Positions 53,909-63,604 of a stretch of 64,000 bases of DNA are shown here, piece by piece; within the stretch, counting starts at the first letter, position 1, and each line of letters starts with the position of its first letter. Under the pieces are notes generated by a model, which was given only the letters and a program-made list of their open reading frames with translations, was not told the origin of the DNA and made no database searches. The translations under genes were made by a program, and so were the position numbers. This stretch comes from Pantoea sp. SOD02 (GTDB lineage Bacteria; Pseudomonadota; Gammaproteobacteria; Enterobacterales; Enterobacteriaceae): the NCBI RefSeq assembly GCF_024707505.1, contig NZ_CP102604.1, positions 2,108,001 to 2,172,000 on the forward strand, in the 5' to 3' direction.

Positions 53909-54863
53909 GTACACCGTGAGAGAAATGCAGCGACGGTTCAACATCGGCCGCAAGCCAGGTTGGACCGTCGAGATCCGCGAACGTCGCCTGCGCCGTCAGC
54001 GGTAATGCCGCACGAATCGCCCGCGAGGTGCAGAGCATGCAGCCGAGCATAATGGCGAATCCCTGTTGCTGCGCCGCCTCTGCGAGCGCCAGCGCTTCGG
54101 TTAGTCCCCCGGTTTTATCCAGCTTGATATTCACCATCTCATAACGCCCTTTCAGCTGCGGCAGGCTTTCACGCGTGTGACAGCTTTCATCGGCGCAGAT
54201 CGGCAGCGGATGAATAAAATTGCCCAGCGCGCTGTCTTCTGCGGCAGGCAGCGGCTGTTCAAGCATGGCGACATTGAGATCGGCCAGTAGCTGACAGCGC
54301 GCCGCCAGGCCTTCGGCATGCCAGGATTCGTTGGCATCAACAATCAAGGTGGCATCCGGTACCGCGCTGCGTATCGCCACCAAACGTTCGCTGATCAGGT
54401 GATCGTCCATTTTGATCTTCAATAAACGCGCGCCATGCTGCCACAACGCCTGCGCGCTACTGGCCATCGCATCTGGCGTATCGATGCTGATGGTGTGCGC
54501 GGTGACAATCTCGTCGGCCAGTGGCACAGCGCACAATTGCACCAGACTTTTGCCCTGCTGCTGTCGCGCCAGATCCCACAGTGCGCAGTCGATGGCGTTA
54601 CGTGCCGCGCCCGCCGGTAACGCCTGTTGCAGCGCTTCACGCGTCATCCCGCTTTGCAACGCACTCAGCTGAGAAGCGATCTGCTTGAGCACCGATTCCT
54701 CGCTTTCACCGTAGCGCGCGTACGGCGTGGCTTCCCCGACGCCTTTAACGCCATCCTGCTCGATCTCTACCACCACAACATGCGCCTCAGTGCGGCTGCC
54801 GCGTGAAATAACAAACGGCGAATGTAACGGCCAGGCTTCCGGATAACTCTTCACTGTTCTCAT
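53877..54863 (-). CDS. ycjG: L-Ala-D/L-Glu epimerase YcjG
   Basis: The product is 328 residues, of the enolase superfamily, muconate-lactonizing subgroup. Catalytic lysines Lys149/Lys151 are in LLKIKMDD, metal ligands Asp176 (IVDANES), Glu in MLEQPLP and Asp in CADESC, with a second general base in IKLDKTGG. It epimerises L-Ala-D-Glu to L-Ala-L-Glu so that murein peptides can be degraded further. It is adjacent to mpaA and mppA. Confidence 0.95.
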   Translation of the reverse strand: MRTVKSYPEAWPLHSPFVISRGSRTEAHVVVVEIEQDGVKGVGEATPYARYGESEESVLKQIASQLSALQSGMTREALQQALPAGAARNAIDCALWDLARQQQGKSLVQLCAVPLADEIVTAHTISIDTPDAMASSAQALWQHGARLLKIKMDDHLISERLVAIRSAVPDATLIVDANESWHAEGLAARCQLLADLNVAMLEQPLPAAEDSALGNFIHPLPICADESCHTRESLPQLKGRYEMVNIKLDKTGGLTEALALAEAAQQQGFAIMLGCMLCTSRAIRAALPLTAQATFADLDGPTWLAADVEPSLHFSHGVLKPRAASAAD

Positions 54864-54892
54864 TATTTCTCCTTAAATCCGTCGCTTAAATG

Positions 54893-54904
54893 CGAGCCGG
54901 CTCG
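54893..54904. promoter_or_regulatory. Perfect 12-base palindrome between ycjG and tpx
   Basis: CGAGCCGGCTCG is a perfect palindrome, 30 bases upstream of the ycjG start and about 100 before tpx. It is a possible operator; no regulator is recognised. Confidence 0.3.
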
Positions 54905-55006
54905 ATTATCGCCAGGAAATGCGCTCGTAAACCCTTAAAAATTATGTCATAAACACACGCTATATCTTAAAAGTCAGATATTTCATCGTTAAAAAAAGGA
55001 AATCAC

Positions 55007-55510
55007 ATGTCTCAGACTGTTCACTTTCAGGGCAATCCGGTGCCGGTTGCAGGCCAGTTCCCACAAGTTGGCGAGCAAGCTAAACCTTTCAGCCTGGTCG
55101 CCAAAGATCTTGCTGACGTATCCCTGGCTAATTATGCAGGCAAACGCAAAGTTCTGAACATTTTCCCAAGTATTGATACTGGCGTGTGTGCGGCATCGGT
55201 GCGTAAGTTTAATGAGCGCTCAGGTGAAGCGGACAACACGGTCGTGCTGTGCATCTCTTCCGACCTGCCTTTCGCTCAATCACGCTTCTGTGGCGCAGAG
55301 AACGTCAGCAACGTGATCACGCTCTCCTCACTGCGTGGCGCTGAGTTCAAAGAAAACTATGGCGTGGCGATTGCGGATGGCCCGCTGAAAGGCCTGACCG
55401 CGCGTGCCGTGGTGGTGCTGGATGAAAACGATAAAGTGATTTACAGCGAGCTGGTGAATGAAATCACCGAAGAGCCAAACTACGATGCGGCGCTAGCTGC
55501 GCTGAAGTAA
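55007..55510 (+). CDS. tpx: Thiol peroxidase Tpx
   Basis: The product is a 167-residue atypical 2-Cys peroxiredoxin. Peroxidatic Cys61 is in [12 protein letters not shown] and resolving Cys95 in SRFCGAEN. It reduces lipid and hydrogen peroxides using thioredoxin. The ATG follows AAGGAA. It is divergent from ycjG, as in E. coli. Confidence 0.98.
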   Translation: MSQTVHFQGNPVPVAGQFPQVGEQAKPFSLVAKDLADVSLANYAGKRKVLNIFPSIDTGVCAASVRKFNERSGEADNTVVLCISSDLPFAQSRFCGAENVSNVITLSSLRGAEFKENYGVAIADGPLKGLTARAVVVLDENDKVIYSELVNEITEEPNYDAALAALK

Positions 55511-55540
55511 TTTTTGCTCGCTTTTTAGGCGAAACAGAAA

Positions 55541-55573
55541 GCACCGAATGGTTAATTCTTCGGTGCTTTTTTT
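55541..55573 (+). terminator. tpx intrinsic terminator
   Basis: AAAGCACCGAA and TTCGGTGCTTT arms (11-bp stem) with a short loop, then a run of T, about 30 bases past the tpx stop. Confidence 0.93.
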
Positions 55574-55667
55574 ATGCCCGCCTTCAACTCAGTTCCCTTT
55601 TTAACCCGTTGATTTATCGTGATACGTAGCACTTCTTCCTGCCTTGTTGCATTTTTGCTGTGATTCT

Positions 55668-55683
55668 TGTTACCCGTATCACA
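55668..55683 (+). promoter_or_regulatory. Candidate CRP site upstream of the GPH symporter
   Basis: TGTTACCCGTATCACA matches TGTGA-N6-TCACA at 9 of 10 positions, about 115 bases before the symporter start. The downstream genes take up and cleave a glycoside, so catabolite control is expected. Confidence 0.6.
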
Positions 55684-55797
55684 TTAATCAAAAAACATAA
55701 AACCCGTAACAGATCCCGCAATTGTTCCCATCCGCTTCGCTACCTATAACTAACCGTCAATTGCCCTTAAGCGATTCAAAGACAGGCGGGAATCTCT

Positions 55798-57177
55798 ATG
55801 CAAGCAAGCTTATCCATTAAAGAAAAAATCAGTTACGGCCTTGGTGATATGGCCAGCCATATCGCCATCGATAACGTCATTATTTTTCTCACCTTTTATT
55901 ACACCGATGTGGTGGGCCTGCCCGCGATCTTTGTCGGCACGCTGTTTTTACTGGCGCGCGTTGCCGATGCGGTGATCGATCCAGCAATGGGGATGGTGGC
56001 TGACCGAACCCGTTCACGTTGGGGCAAATTTCGTCCCTGGTTATTGATGCTGGCAGTACCGTTCGGCGTCAGTTGTATGCTGATTTATGCGGTGCCGGAA
56101 AGCCTGTCGCTCACCGGAAAAATGATTTACGCCGCCGTGACCTACAGCCTGATGATGCTGATGTACACCGCTATCAATATTCCTTACTGCTCGATGGGGG
56201 CGATTATCACCGCCGATGATAATCAGCGCATCTCCCTGCAATCATGGCGTTTCTTCCTGGCTACGCTAGGTGGCGCGATGTCCACTTTCCTGATGATCCC
56301 GCTCGCCACCTGGCTGGGCGGCGGTAACAAACTGGACGGTTACTTCGCGGCGATGTCGATTATGGCGACGCTGGCAACATTGCTGTTCTTTATCTGCTTC
56401 CTCAACACCCGCGAACGTATCAATGCGCCCGCTAACCACGGCAACTTTCTCGCCGATTTACGCGATTTGCTGCGTAACGATCAGTGGCGCGTGGTTGCAT
56501 TACTGGTGTTCTGCAATATCTCGTTCGGCGTGGTTAGACTCGGCGCGATGATGTACTACGTCACCTATTTTCTCGGTAACGCCAGTCTCTTCATGTGGCT
56601 GCTGGCCGCGCATATCGTCGGCAAAAGCGTCGGTAGCGTGCTGGCAAAGCTGCTGACGCGCCGCCTAAACAAAATCACCGCTTTTACCCTCAGCGCCATC
56701 ACAGCTGGCGTGTTGAGTATCAGCATCGTGTTCCTGCCGGGATCGCTGGCGCTGTTAGTCGGCATGACGTTCATCGTTTCCAGCTTCTATCAGGTCACCA
56801 CCACGCTGATGTGGGTGATGATGGCCGATGTGGTGGATTACGGTGAATATCGTCAGGGCAAGCGCCTCGATGGCACCGTCTTCTCCACGCTGCTCGCCGT
56901 ATTGAAAATGGGCATGGCGATCAGCGGCGCGATTGTTGGCTGGACGCTGGGTCTGAGCGGTTACGTTGCTCAGGCACCGCATCAGCAACCCGCCGCGATG
57001 ATGGCCATCGTCGCGCTGTTTTCAGTGGTTCCGGGTCTGCTGTCGCTGTTGAGCGCGCTGGCGATGCGCGGCTACAAACTTAACGATGCCACCATGCGCA
57101 CCATCAATCAGAACAAAGTGTCAGCCCAACCGACTGCAACGGCTTCCACCCTTCTACAACCACAGGAGTTGTCATGA
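55798..57177 (+). CDS. GPH-family glycoside/pentoside:cation symporter (YicJ-like)
   Basis: The product is 459 residues with 12 predicted helices. Family features are KISYGLGDMASHIAIDNVI in helix 1, DRTRSRWGKFRPWLL in loop 2-3 and DVVDYGEYRQGKR near the C-terminal half, as in MelB, XylP and YicJ. It should import an alpha-glycoside or xyloside with Na+ or H+. It overlaps the GH31 gene by ATGA, so uptake and hydrolysis are coupled. No local regulator is present. Confidence 0.92.
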   Translation: MQASLSIKEKISYGLGDMASHIAIDNVIIFLTFYYTDVVGLPAIFVGTLFLLARVADAVIDPAMGMVADRTRSRWGKFRPWLLMLAVPFGVSCMLIYAVPESLSLTGKMIYAAVTYSLMMLMYTAINIPYCSMGAIITADDNQRISLQSWRFFLATLGGAMSTFLMIPLATWLGGGNKLDGYFAAMSIMATLATLLFFICFLNTRERINAPANHGNFLADLRDLLRNDQWRVVALLVFCNISFGVVRLGAMMYYVTYFLGNASLFMWLLAAHIVGKSVGSVLAKLLTRRLNKITAFTLSAITAGVLSISIVFLPGSLALLVGMTFIVSSFYQVTTTLMWVMMADVVDYGEYRQGKRLDGTVFSTLLAVLKMGMAISGAIVGWTLGLSGYVAQAPHQQPAAMMAIVALFSVVPGLLSLLSALAMRGYKLNDATMRTINQNKVSAQPTATASTLLQPQELS

Positions 57178-59210
57178 GTGAATTACGCGCCGAATCCCAG
57201 CGTATTATCTGGACATTTGACCGTCAGACGCTGGTTATCGAGCCTTGGGGCGCGCATAGCCTGCGAGTACGAGCCACCTGTCAGCCTGAACTGATCGATC
57301 ATGACTGGGCGTTGTTATCGCCTGCAGCTTGCGAGGTGGAGATCCAGCGCGAGCATGAATCTCTTAGCCTGCGTAACGGCAATATCACCGCTACATTGAA
57401 CATCCGCGGCCAGCTGGCTTTTTACAATCAACATGGAGAACTGCTGCTGGAGGAGTTCTGGCGTCAGCGCAGCACCGTGGGCATCGGCGCCAGCGAAAAG
57501 AGTCAGGACAAATACATCAGCGCCCTTAAGCTGGATGCGCGCGCCTTTCGACCGATTCCGGGAGGGAAATATCAGCTCAGCGTGCGCTTTGAAGCGCGTG
57601 CGGAGGAGAAAATTTATGGCATGGGCCAGTATCAGCAGGATTGCCTCGATCTAAAAGGCTGCACGCTGGAATTGGCACAGCGCAACTCGCAGGCCAGCGT
57701 GCCGTTTATGGTATCCAACCTCGGCTACGGCTTGCTGTGGCATAACCCGGCCATCGGCGAAGTGACTTTTGGTAAAAACGGCACGCGCTGGCAAGCCGAA
57801 GTAACCGATCAGATGGATTACTGGATAACCGCAGGTGATACACCAGCTGAGATCGTGCGTCAGTATGGCCGCGCCACCGGCACAGCACCGATGATGCCCA
57901 GCTTTGCAACCGGCTTCTGGCAATGCAAACTGCGCTATCGCACTCAGCAGGAAGTGCTGGAGGTGGCGCGCGAATATCGCCGTCTGCAGCTGCCGCTCTC
58001 GGTGATTGTCATCGACTTTTTCCACTGGCCAAATCAGGGAACCTGGTGTTTCGATGCGCGCGACTGGCCGGATCCGCGAGCCATGGTGCAGGAGCTGAAA
58101 GAGATGGGCATCGAAACTATGGTTTCAGTGTGGCCCACGGTGGATAGCCGCAGTGATAACTATCGTCTGATGAAATCCAAAGGCTTGCTGGTCAACAGCG
58201 AACGCGGCGTATCCGTGAACCTCGATTTCATGGGCAACACCACCTTTTTTGACGCCACGCATCCCGCCGCACGCGAGTTCGTCTGGCAGGAAGTTAAGCG
58301 CAACTATTATGACCACGGCATCCGCACCTTCTGGCTCGATGAAGCGGAACCGGAATATCGCGCGTACGATTTTGATAACTACCGCTATCATCTCGGTCCG
58401 GTTCAGGAAGTAGGCAATATCTATCCGCAGCTGTTTGCCCGCGGATTTTATGAAGGTCTGCAACAACAAGGCGAGAGCGAGATCGTCAATCTGGTGCGCT
58501 GTGCCTGGGCGGGCAGCCAGCGTTATGGCGTGCTTGCCTGGTCGGGCGACGTTCACTCCTCGTTCCATGCCTTACGTAATCAGTTCACAGCCGGGCTGAA
58601 TATGGCAATGGCGGGAATTCCGTGGTGGACCACCGACATCGGCGGCTTTCAGGGTGGGAACATTCACGACCTGGCGTTTCATGAACTGTTGATCCGTTGG
58701 TTCCAGTGGGCGGTGTTCTGTCCGGTGATGCGTTTGCATGGTTACCGCGAGCCACAGATTGCACCTGAAGAATCCTGGCGTGATGGTATTGCGCAGTGTA
58801 ACAGCGGCTCACCAAACGAGGTTTGGAGCTACGGTGAGGGGAATTACGCGCTGATGAAAAGTTGCCTGCTGCAACGTGAGCAGATTCGCCCCTATATTGA
58901 TGGCCTGATGCGCGAAGCGCATGAGCTCGGCGATCCAGTGATGCGCCCGCTGTTCTATCACTACCCGCAGCAGCCAGAGAGCTGGCAAGTGGAAGATCAG
59001 TATCTGCTGGGCCGTGACCTGCTGGTAGCGCCGGTGCTGCACGCCGGGCAGCGTGAACGTGAAGTGTGGTTACCTGCTGGTGAGCAATGGATTGCGCGTA
59101 ACGGCGAGTGCTATCAAGGCGGACAACGCATTAGCGTCGCCGCGCCATTGAGTGAGATTCCGGTGTTTATGAGGGAAGGAAGTCAGGTAGATATTCGCGC
59201 ACCCGACTAA
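57174..59210 (+). CDS. Glycoside hydrolase family 31 (alpha-glucosidase/alpha-xylosidase type)
   Basis: The product is 678 residues. A beta-sandwich N-domain (1-240) is followed by a TIM barrel, with nucleophile candidate Asp389 in FWLDEAEPEY, acid/base candidate Asp459 in AWSGDVHSSF, and WTTDIGGF. A C-terminal beta domain completes it. The EAEPE version of the catalytic motif differs from YicI (KTDFGE) and is more like xylosidase groups with D-x-x-EPE, so the exact glycoside is uncertain. There is no signal peptide, so it acts on the sugar brought in by the symporter. AGGAG precedes the ATG. Confidence 0.9.
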   Translation: MSELRAESQRIIWTFDRQTLVIEPWGAHSLRVRATCQPELIDHDWALLSPAACEVEIQREHESLSLRNGNITATLNIRGQLAFYNQHGELLLEEFWRQRSTVGIGASEKSQDKYISALKLDARAFRPIPGGKYQLSVRFEARAEEKIYGMGQYQQDCLDLKGCTLELAQRNSQASVPFMVSNLGYGLLWHNPAIGEVTFGKNGTRWQAEVTDQMDYWITAGDTPAEIVRQYGRATGTAPMMPSFATGFWQCKLRYRTQQEVLEVAREYRRLQLPLSVIVIDFFHWPNQGTWCFDARDWPDPRAMVQELKEMGIETMVSVWPTVDSRSDNYRLMKSKGLLVNSERGVSVNLDFMGNTTFFDATHPAAREFVWQEVKRNYYDHGIRTFWLDEAEPEYRAYDFDNYRYHLGPVQEVGNIYPQLFARGFYEGLQQQGESEIVNLVRCAWAGSQRYGVLAWSGDVHSSFHALRNQFTAGLNMAMAGIPWWTTDIGGFQGGNIHDLAFHELLIRWFQWAVFCPVMRLHGYREPQIAPEESWRDGIAQCNSGSPNEVWSYGEGNYALMKSCLLQREQIRPYIDGLMREAHELGDPVMRPLFYHYPQQPESWQVEDQYLLGRDLLVAPVLHAGQREREVWLPAGEQWIARNGECYQGGQRISVAAPLSEIPVFMREGSQVDIRAPD

Positions 59211-59226
59211 AACCCAGCTAAATAAA

Positions 59227-59324
59227 CGTAGGGTCGCCATTCATGGCGACCAATGACAAAGATATCCGCTTGCCAAGGTTGATGCACGTTTGCGGGCCAG
59301 GTCGCCATAAATGGCGACCCTACG
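59227..59324. repeat. Inverted pair of GTAG-type palindromes (REPIN) between GH31 gene and tyrR
   Basis: The left unit (59227-59251) is CGTAG plus arms GGTCGCCAT/ATGGCGACC; the right unit (59300-59324) is its inverted counterpart ending CTACG. The spacer is 48 bases. With GTAG at both outer ends, this is the textbook REPIN layout. It lies between convergent genes. Confidence 0.85.
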
Positions 59325-59357
59325 GGCGGAACGACGTTACGGGATGTACGCGCCTTA

Positions 59358-60923
59358 TTACTCGCTCTCGTTACGCTTCTGCCCTAACCCATATTCACGC
59401 AGCTTATTGGCAATGGCGGTATGCGAGACGCCGAGGCGTTTCGCCAGTTTACGCGTGCTGGGATAAGAGAGATAAAGACGCGTCAGCACTGAACGTTCGA
59501 AGCGGCTAGTAATATCATCCAGCGAACCTTCCATCGCCTCTTCGCCCAATGACACATCCAGCGCCTGCTCTGGCAACACAATATCTTGTGGTCCCAGCTC
59601 ATAACCTTCCAGCTGCGTCAGCGCACGGTACAGCGCATTCTTCAGCTGGCGCACGTTGCCCGGCCAGTTGTAGCGCGTCAGAAACGGCGTCAGCTGCGAT
59701 GAAAGACGCGGACGCGGCAAGCCTTGTTCGTCGGCGAAACGGGCGACAAACATTTCGGTCAGCGGCAGAATATCCAGCGGACGTTCACGCAGCGGCGGCA
59801 GATTGAGCGTTAGCACATTCAGGCGATAAAACAGGTCTTCACGGAACTCACCACGCTGCACCAGCTCAATTAAATTCTTCTGCGTGGCGCAAATCACGCG
59901 TACATCAACGTGCACTTCATGCTCTTCGCCCACGCGGCGGAACGTGCCGTCGTTGAGAAAACGCAGCAGTTTGGTCTGCATGCGTGGCGACATTTCGCCA
60001 ATCTCATCCAGCAATACCGAGCCGCCGTTAGCCTGCTCGAAGAAGCCTTTTTTGCCTTCCAGCGCATTGGGATAAGCACCGGCGGCGTGCCCAAATAGCT
60101 CGCTCTCGGCCACATCATCCGGCAATGAGGCACAGTTCAGCGCCAGGAACGGTTTTTTACCGCGTGCGCTGCGTAAATGACAGGCGCGCGCCAGCATATC
60201 TTTGCCGGTGCCGGTATCGCCCACAATCAACAGCGGCGCATCGTGCATCGCCAGCTTGCGCGCCTGATCGATCACCTGACGCATTTTTGGCGTAACCGCC
60301 ACGATGTGATCGAACTCTGATTCATCGGTGACGGTGAGATTCTGCAGCTGTCGGCCCATACGCGCCGTCGATTTCAGAGTGATCATTGCGCCAACAGGCA
60401 GATCGCTCTGGCCCTCTTCTTCAGCCAGATAAATCGGTCGCGCTTCCATCAGGAAATCGCGCCCCTGAATCACCACATGCTGCGCCTGCGCGTCAACACG
60501 TTCATTCTCCAGCCAACGCTGGAAATTAAAGCCGGTGATTAAGGTGCCAACGTTTTGGTTGCGCAGCTTCTGTTCATCAAGGGTAAACAGATTTTGTGCT
60601 GCCGGATTGGCCAACTCGACCTTGCATTTCAGATCGATGGATAATACCGGTTCCGGCATCGCCACCAGCAGCGCACTCAATGCGCGATGCTCGCGTTCGG
60701 AGGGCATAAACGAAACGGTACGCACATCTGTCACGCCAGGTGTACGGCGAATTTCCGCCATCAGATTGCTGAAGGGTTCAAACTCCAGCGCGGTAAAATT
60801 GAGATAAATGCGACCGAGTGGCGCAATTTCGATGCCGCGCAGGTCGATATTGCGGGCAACCAGCAGGTCGAGCAACTCGCGCGCCAGACCGATTCGGTCC
60901 TGGCAGAAAACTTCCAAACGCAT
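59358..60923 (-). CDS. tyrR: Transcriptional regulator TyrR
   Basis: The product is 521 residues (E. coli 513). N-terminal ACT domain (1-75), PAS domain (80-190), a sigma54-type AAA+ domain with Walker A GDTGTGKDML near 235 and Walker B VLLDEIGEM, and a C-terminal helix-turn-helix (TRKLAKRLGVSHTAIANKL). The GAFTGA loop needed for sigma54 contact is replaced by AAGAYPNA, as in E. coli TyrR, which acts with sigma70. It controls aromatic amino acid synthesis and transport in response to Tyr, Phe and Trp. Confidence 0.97.
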   Translation of the reverse strand: MRLEVFCQDRIGLARELLDLLVARNIDLRGIEIAPLGRIYLNFTALEFEPFSNLMAEIRRTPGVTDVRTVSFMPSEREHRALSALLVAMPEPVLSIDLKCKVELANPAAQNLFTLDEQKLRNQNVGTLITGFNFQRWLENERVDAQAQHVVIQGRDFLMEARPIYLAEEEGQSDLPVGAMITLKSTARMGRQLQNLTVTDESEFDHIVAVTPKMRQVIDQARKLAMHDAPLLIVGDTGTGKDMLARACHLRSARGKKPFLALNCASLPDDVAESELFGHAAGAYPNALEGKKGFFEQANGGSVLLDEIGEMSPRMQTKLLRFLNDGTFRRVGEEHEVHVDVRVICATQKNLIELVQRGEFREDLFYRLNVLTLNLPPLRERPLDILPLTEMFVARFADEQGLPRPRLSSQLTPFLTRYNWPGNVRQLKNALYRALTQLEGYELGPQDIVLPEQALDVSLGEEAMEGSLDDITSRFERSVLTRLYLSYPSTRKLAKRLGVSHTAIANKLREYGLGQKRNESE

Positions 60924-61091
60924 TGCGATGAGCCTTAGTCAGGTTTTGATTTTAGTGATAATACGCTAACTTGCAGCGCCTCAGAAGAGGCCTGTCAGGA
61001 AAAGTTGACAGCCAGAGGCAGGTGATAGAGGGAAGTGTAGCGGAGCGACCAACAAAAATCCCGCCGAATGTGCGTGGTAACACAGATAATT

Positions 61092-61125
61092 TTACCTTTC
61101 ACGCCAGTTGCAGCGTGAAAGGTAA
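61092..61125. repeat. Perfect 12-bp hairpin downstream of ycjF
   Basis: TTACCTTTCACG (61092-61103) and CGTGAAAGGTAA (61114-61125) are exact complements around a 10-base loop, 12 bases past the ycjF stop. There is no T-run on the minus strand, so it is not a standard terminator; it may protect the 3-prime end of the psp-ycjXF message. Confidence 0.6.
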
Positions 61126-61136
61126 GCAAGTGCTGA

Positions 61137-62210
61137 TTATTTAGCAGCCTGCCCTGCTTTATCCCCACTTTTTACCAGGGATTCTTTCAGCTGACCAATT
61201 AACTCGCGACGGAAATCACCGAGACGCGGTTTGTCATCTTCCAGCCACGGCAATGGACGACACAATTCCATCGCTTTAATGCCGAGACGCGCGGTGAGCA
61301 AACCAGCACCGATCCCTTGCGCGGCGCGAGTTGACAGGCGCGCGGCGAGATCCTGCGACATCCAATCCATCCCGACTTCACGCACCAGTTCGGAAGCGCC
61401 GGCAAACGCCATGTTAAGGAGCACTAAACGGAACAAGCGGATGCGGCTAAAGTAGCCCAGCTCAATGCCATAAATCGCTGCGATGCGATTCACCAGCCGC
61501 AGATTGCGCCAGGCGATAAACGCCATGTCCACCAAAGCCAGCGGACTGACGGCGATCATCAGCGTTGATTCGGCGGCGTGACGGCTGATTTCACGGCGTG
61601 CCTGACGATCCAGCACCGGCTGCACCAGTTGGGCATACAAGGTGACGATTTCACGATCGTTGTGAGTTTCATGCAGCGCCGCATGCCAGCGCTGCAGTGC
61701 AGGATGCGCCTGATCGAGCTGAGCCTGCTGCGCCAGCTTTTCACAGAACGCGCGACCTTTGCCCACGCCGTGACTGTGCAGCAGTTCGCGGCCAGTATCG
61801 CGCTCTTCAGCTCGCTGACGCAGACGATATAAACGCCGCCATTCGCCAATCAGCGCGCCTGCACCCGCAGCGACAATCAATGTGCCGGCCACGCCAGTGC
61901 CGAGGGTAAACCAATCGCGCACCATCCACGCATCGTGCAGTGTCTGCGCGCCCTGCGCCACCACGCTGACGCCGAAAATAGCCAGGCCAACGCCCACCAT
62001 TTTGCGCCACAGGCTGCGTTTTGGCCGCAGCGCAGCTTCCACCACTTTTTCGCCTTCGCCCTCTTCCAGCGGCTCGGCTTCTGCCGTGGCGAGAAAGGCC
62101 TTCTCGCTATCCGCGCTAAAGGTTTGGGCGGCGCGCAGTGGTTTTTCCGCTTCAACTGTCAGCGGACGGGCGAAATCAATGCGTCCTTTTAAAGGTGTTT
62201 CATCGCTCAT
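61137..62210 (-). CDS. ycjF: YcjF, UPF0283 inner-membrane protein
   Basis: The product is 357 residues. An acidic cytoplasmic N-terminus is followed by two membrane helices at about 72-93 and 100-120. A third hydrophobic stretch ([19 protein letters not shown]) lies near 215-235. YcjF belongs to the DUF697/UPF0283 group and is cotranscribed with the phage-shock genes; the function is unknown. Its start overlaps the ycjX stop by ATGA. Confidence 0.95.
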   Translation of the reverse strand: MSDETPLKGRIDFARPLTVEAEKPLRAAQTFSADSEKAFLATAEAEPLEEGEGEKVVEAALRPKRSLWRKMVGVGLAIFGVSVVAQGAQTLHDAWMVRDWFTLGTGVAGTLIVAAGAGALIGEWRRLYRLRQRAEERDTGRELLHSHGVGKGRAFCEKLAQQAQLDQAHPALQRWHAALHETHNDREIVTLYAQLVQPVLDRQARREISRHAAESTLMIAVSPLALVDMAFIAWRNLRLVNRIAAIYGIELGYFSRIRLFRLVLLNMAFAGASELVREVGMDWMSQDLAARLSTRAAQGIGAGLLTARLGIKAMELCRPLPWLEDDKPRLGDFRRELIGQLKESLVKSGDKAGQAAK

Positions 62211-63604
62211 CGCAATTTATCTCCCAGTAAAAATTCCAGTGCGGCATCCATCCGAATATGCGGCAGTGGACGATCGACATCCAACTGCTGCGGCCGGAAC
62301 TGTTCAAACTGAAATCCCTGCTGTTGCCAGAAATTGTGGCCTGGCAAGCGCGGCGGCACTTCGCCGGGATAGAACGTCAGCGCTTCATTATCGGCTAAAC
62401 GATGACCACGCAACGCCGGTAACTTCTCGCCGCGATGATCAACCAGCCCACTTTCCGTTGCCTGCACCGAGGCCAAACCGAGGCAATCCATGTTGATGCC
62501 TTCGAACGCCGCGTTCTGCCACGCGTCCTGTACCAACTGCTGCAACAGCGACACCATATTGGCATGCTGATCTGAAGTCACATGATCGGCCTTAGTGGCG
62601 GCAAACAGCAGTTTATCGATGACCGGAGAAAACAGGCGGCGGAACAGCGTGCGCTGACCGTAATGGAAACTCTGCATCAGTTGCGTCAACGCGAGGCGCA
62701 TATCGTTGAACGCTTGCGGCCCGCTGTTCAGTGGTTGCAGACAATCGACCAACACGATTTGGCGATCGAAGCGCAGGAAATGATTTTTGTAGAATCCTTT
62801 CACCACGTGCTGGCAGTAATAGTTGAAACGCTGCTGCAGCATGGCGAAGTTACTGCCCGCTGGCGCTTGAGCCAGCTTGCTAACCTGCATCTCATCGACC
62901 TGCGGCCACGGGAAGAACTGCAGCGCCGGCGCGCCGGCCATATCGCCAGGCAACACAAAGCGGCCCGGCTGGATGAAGTGCAAACCTTCGCTTTTGCATT
63001 GGTGCAGGTAATCGGTCCAGGCTGCGGCAATCGCTGCCAGACGATTTTCATCTGCGAGCGCAAAAGGATCGAGATCGGCGCACAAGCTGCGCCAATGTGC
63101 TGACCATTCGGCGCGATCGCCCTGCAACAAGCCCACCATCTGGCGTGACCAGCTAAGATAATCCTGCGCCAGCATCGGCAGATCCAACAGCCATTCGCCG
63201 GGATAATCGACGATTTCGAGGTAAAGCGTGGCGGTATCTTTGAAATGGCGCAGCAACGATTCATCCGGACGATAGCGCAGCGCCAGGCGCATTTCGCTTA
63301 CGCCACGCGTGGGCGTCGGCCACATCGGCGGCGTGCCGTACAGCTGCGCCAGACCTTCATCGTAGGTGAAACGCGGCGTGCCGAGTTCGCGCTGCGGTAC
63401 GCGCTTGACGCCCAGCAGGCGATCTTCGCGCACCACGGAAAACAGCGGCAAACGTGCGCCGCTGTGGACATTAAGAAGCTGGTTAACCAGCGAAGTGATA
63501 AACGCGGTTTTGCCGCTGCGGCTCAAACCGGTTACAGCCAAGCGTAGATGGCGGTCAACACCGCGGTTCATCAACGCCACAAATTCATTTTGCAGTCTTT
63601 TCAT
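62207..63604 (-). CDS. ycjX: YcjX, DUF463 P-loop protein of the psp regulon
   Basis: The product is 465 residues. Walker A GLSRSGKT is at 26-33, and [15 protein letters not shown] around residue 130 looks like a switch II/Walker B segment. It is a predicted GTPase with a DUF463 fold, controlled with psp in E. coli. Its start overlaps pspD by 20 bases; ycjF follows with an ATGA overlap. Confidence 0.95.
   Translation of the reverse strand: MKRLQNEFVALMNRGVDRHLRLAVTGLSRSGKTAFITSLVNQLLNVHSGARLPLFSVVREDRLLGVKRVPQRELGTPRFTYDEGLAQLYGTPPMWPTPTRGVSEMRLALRYRPDESLLRHFKDTATLYLEIVDYPGEWLLDLPMLAQDYLSWSRQMVGLLQGDRAEWSAHWRSLCADLDPFALADENRLAAIAAAWTDYLHQCKSEGLHFIQPGRFVLPGDMAGAPALQFFPWPQVDEMQVSKLAQAPAGSNFAMLQQRFNYYCQHVVKGFYKNHFLRFDRQIVLVDCLQPLNSGPQAFNDMRLALTQLMQSFHYGQRTLFRRLFSPVIDKLLFAATKADHVTSDQHANMVSLLQQLVQDAWQNAAFEGINMDCLGLASVQATESGLVDHRGEKLPALRGHRLADNEALTFYPGEVPPRLPGHNFWQQQGFQFEQFRPQQLDVDRPLPHIRMDAALEFLLGDKLR

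Noticed and set aside
55658..55684. Longer TGTGAT...ATCACA inverted repeat taken as one CRP site
   Set aside because: The TGTGA and TCACA halves are 15 bases apart, not 6. The nested TGTTA-N6-TCACA is the plausible CRP site.
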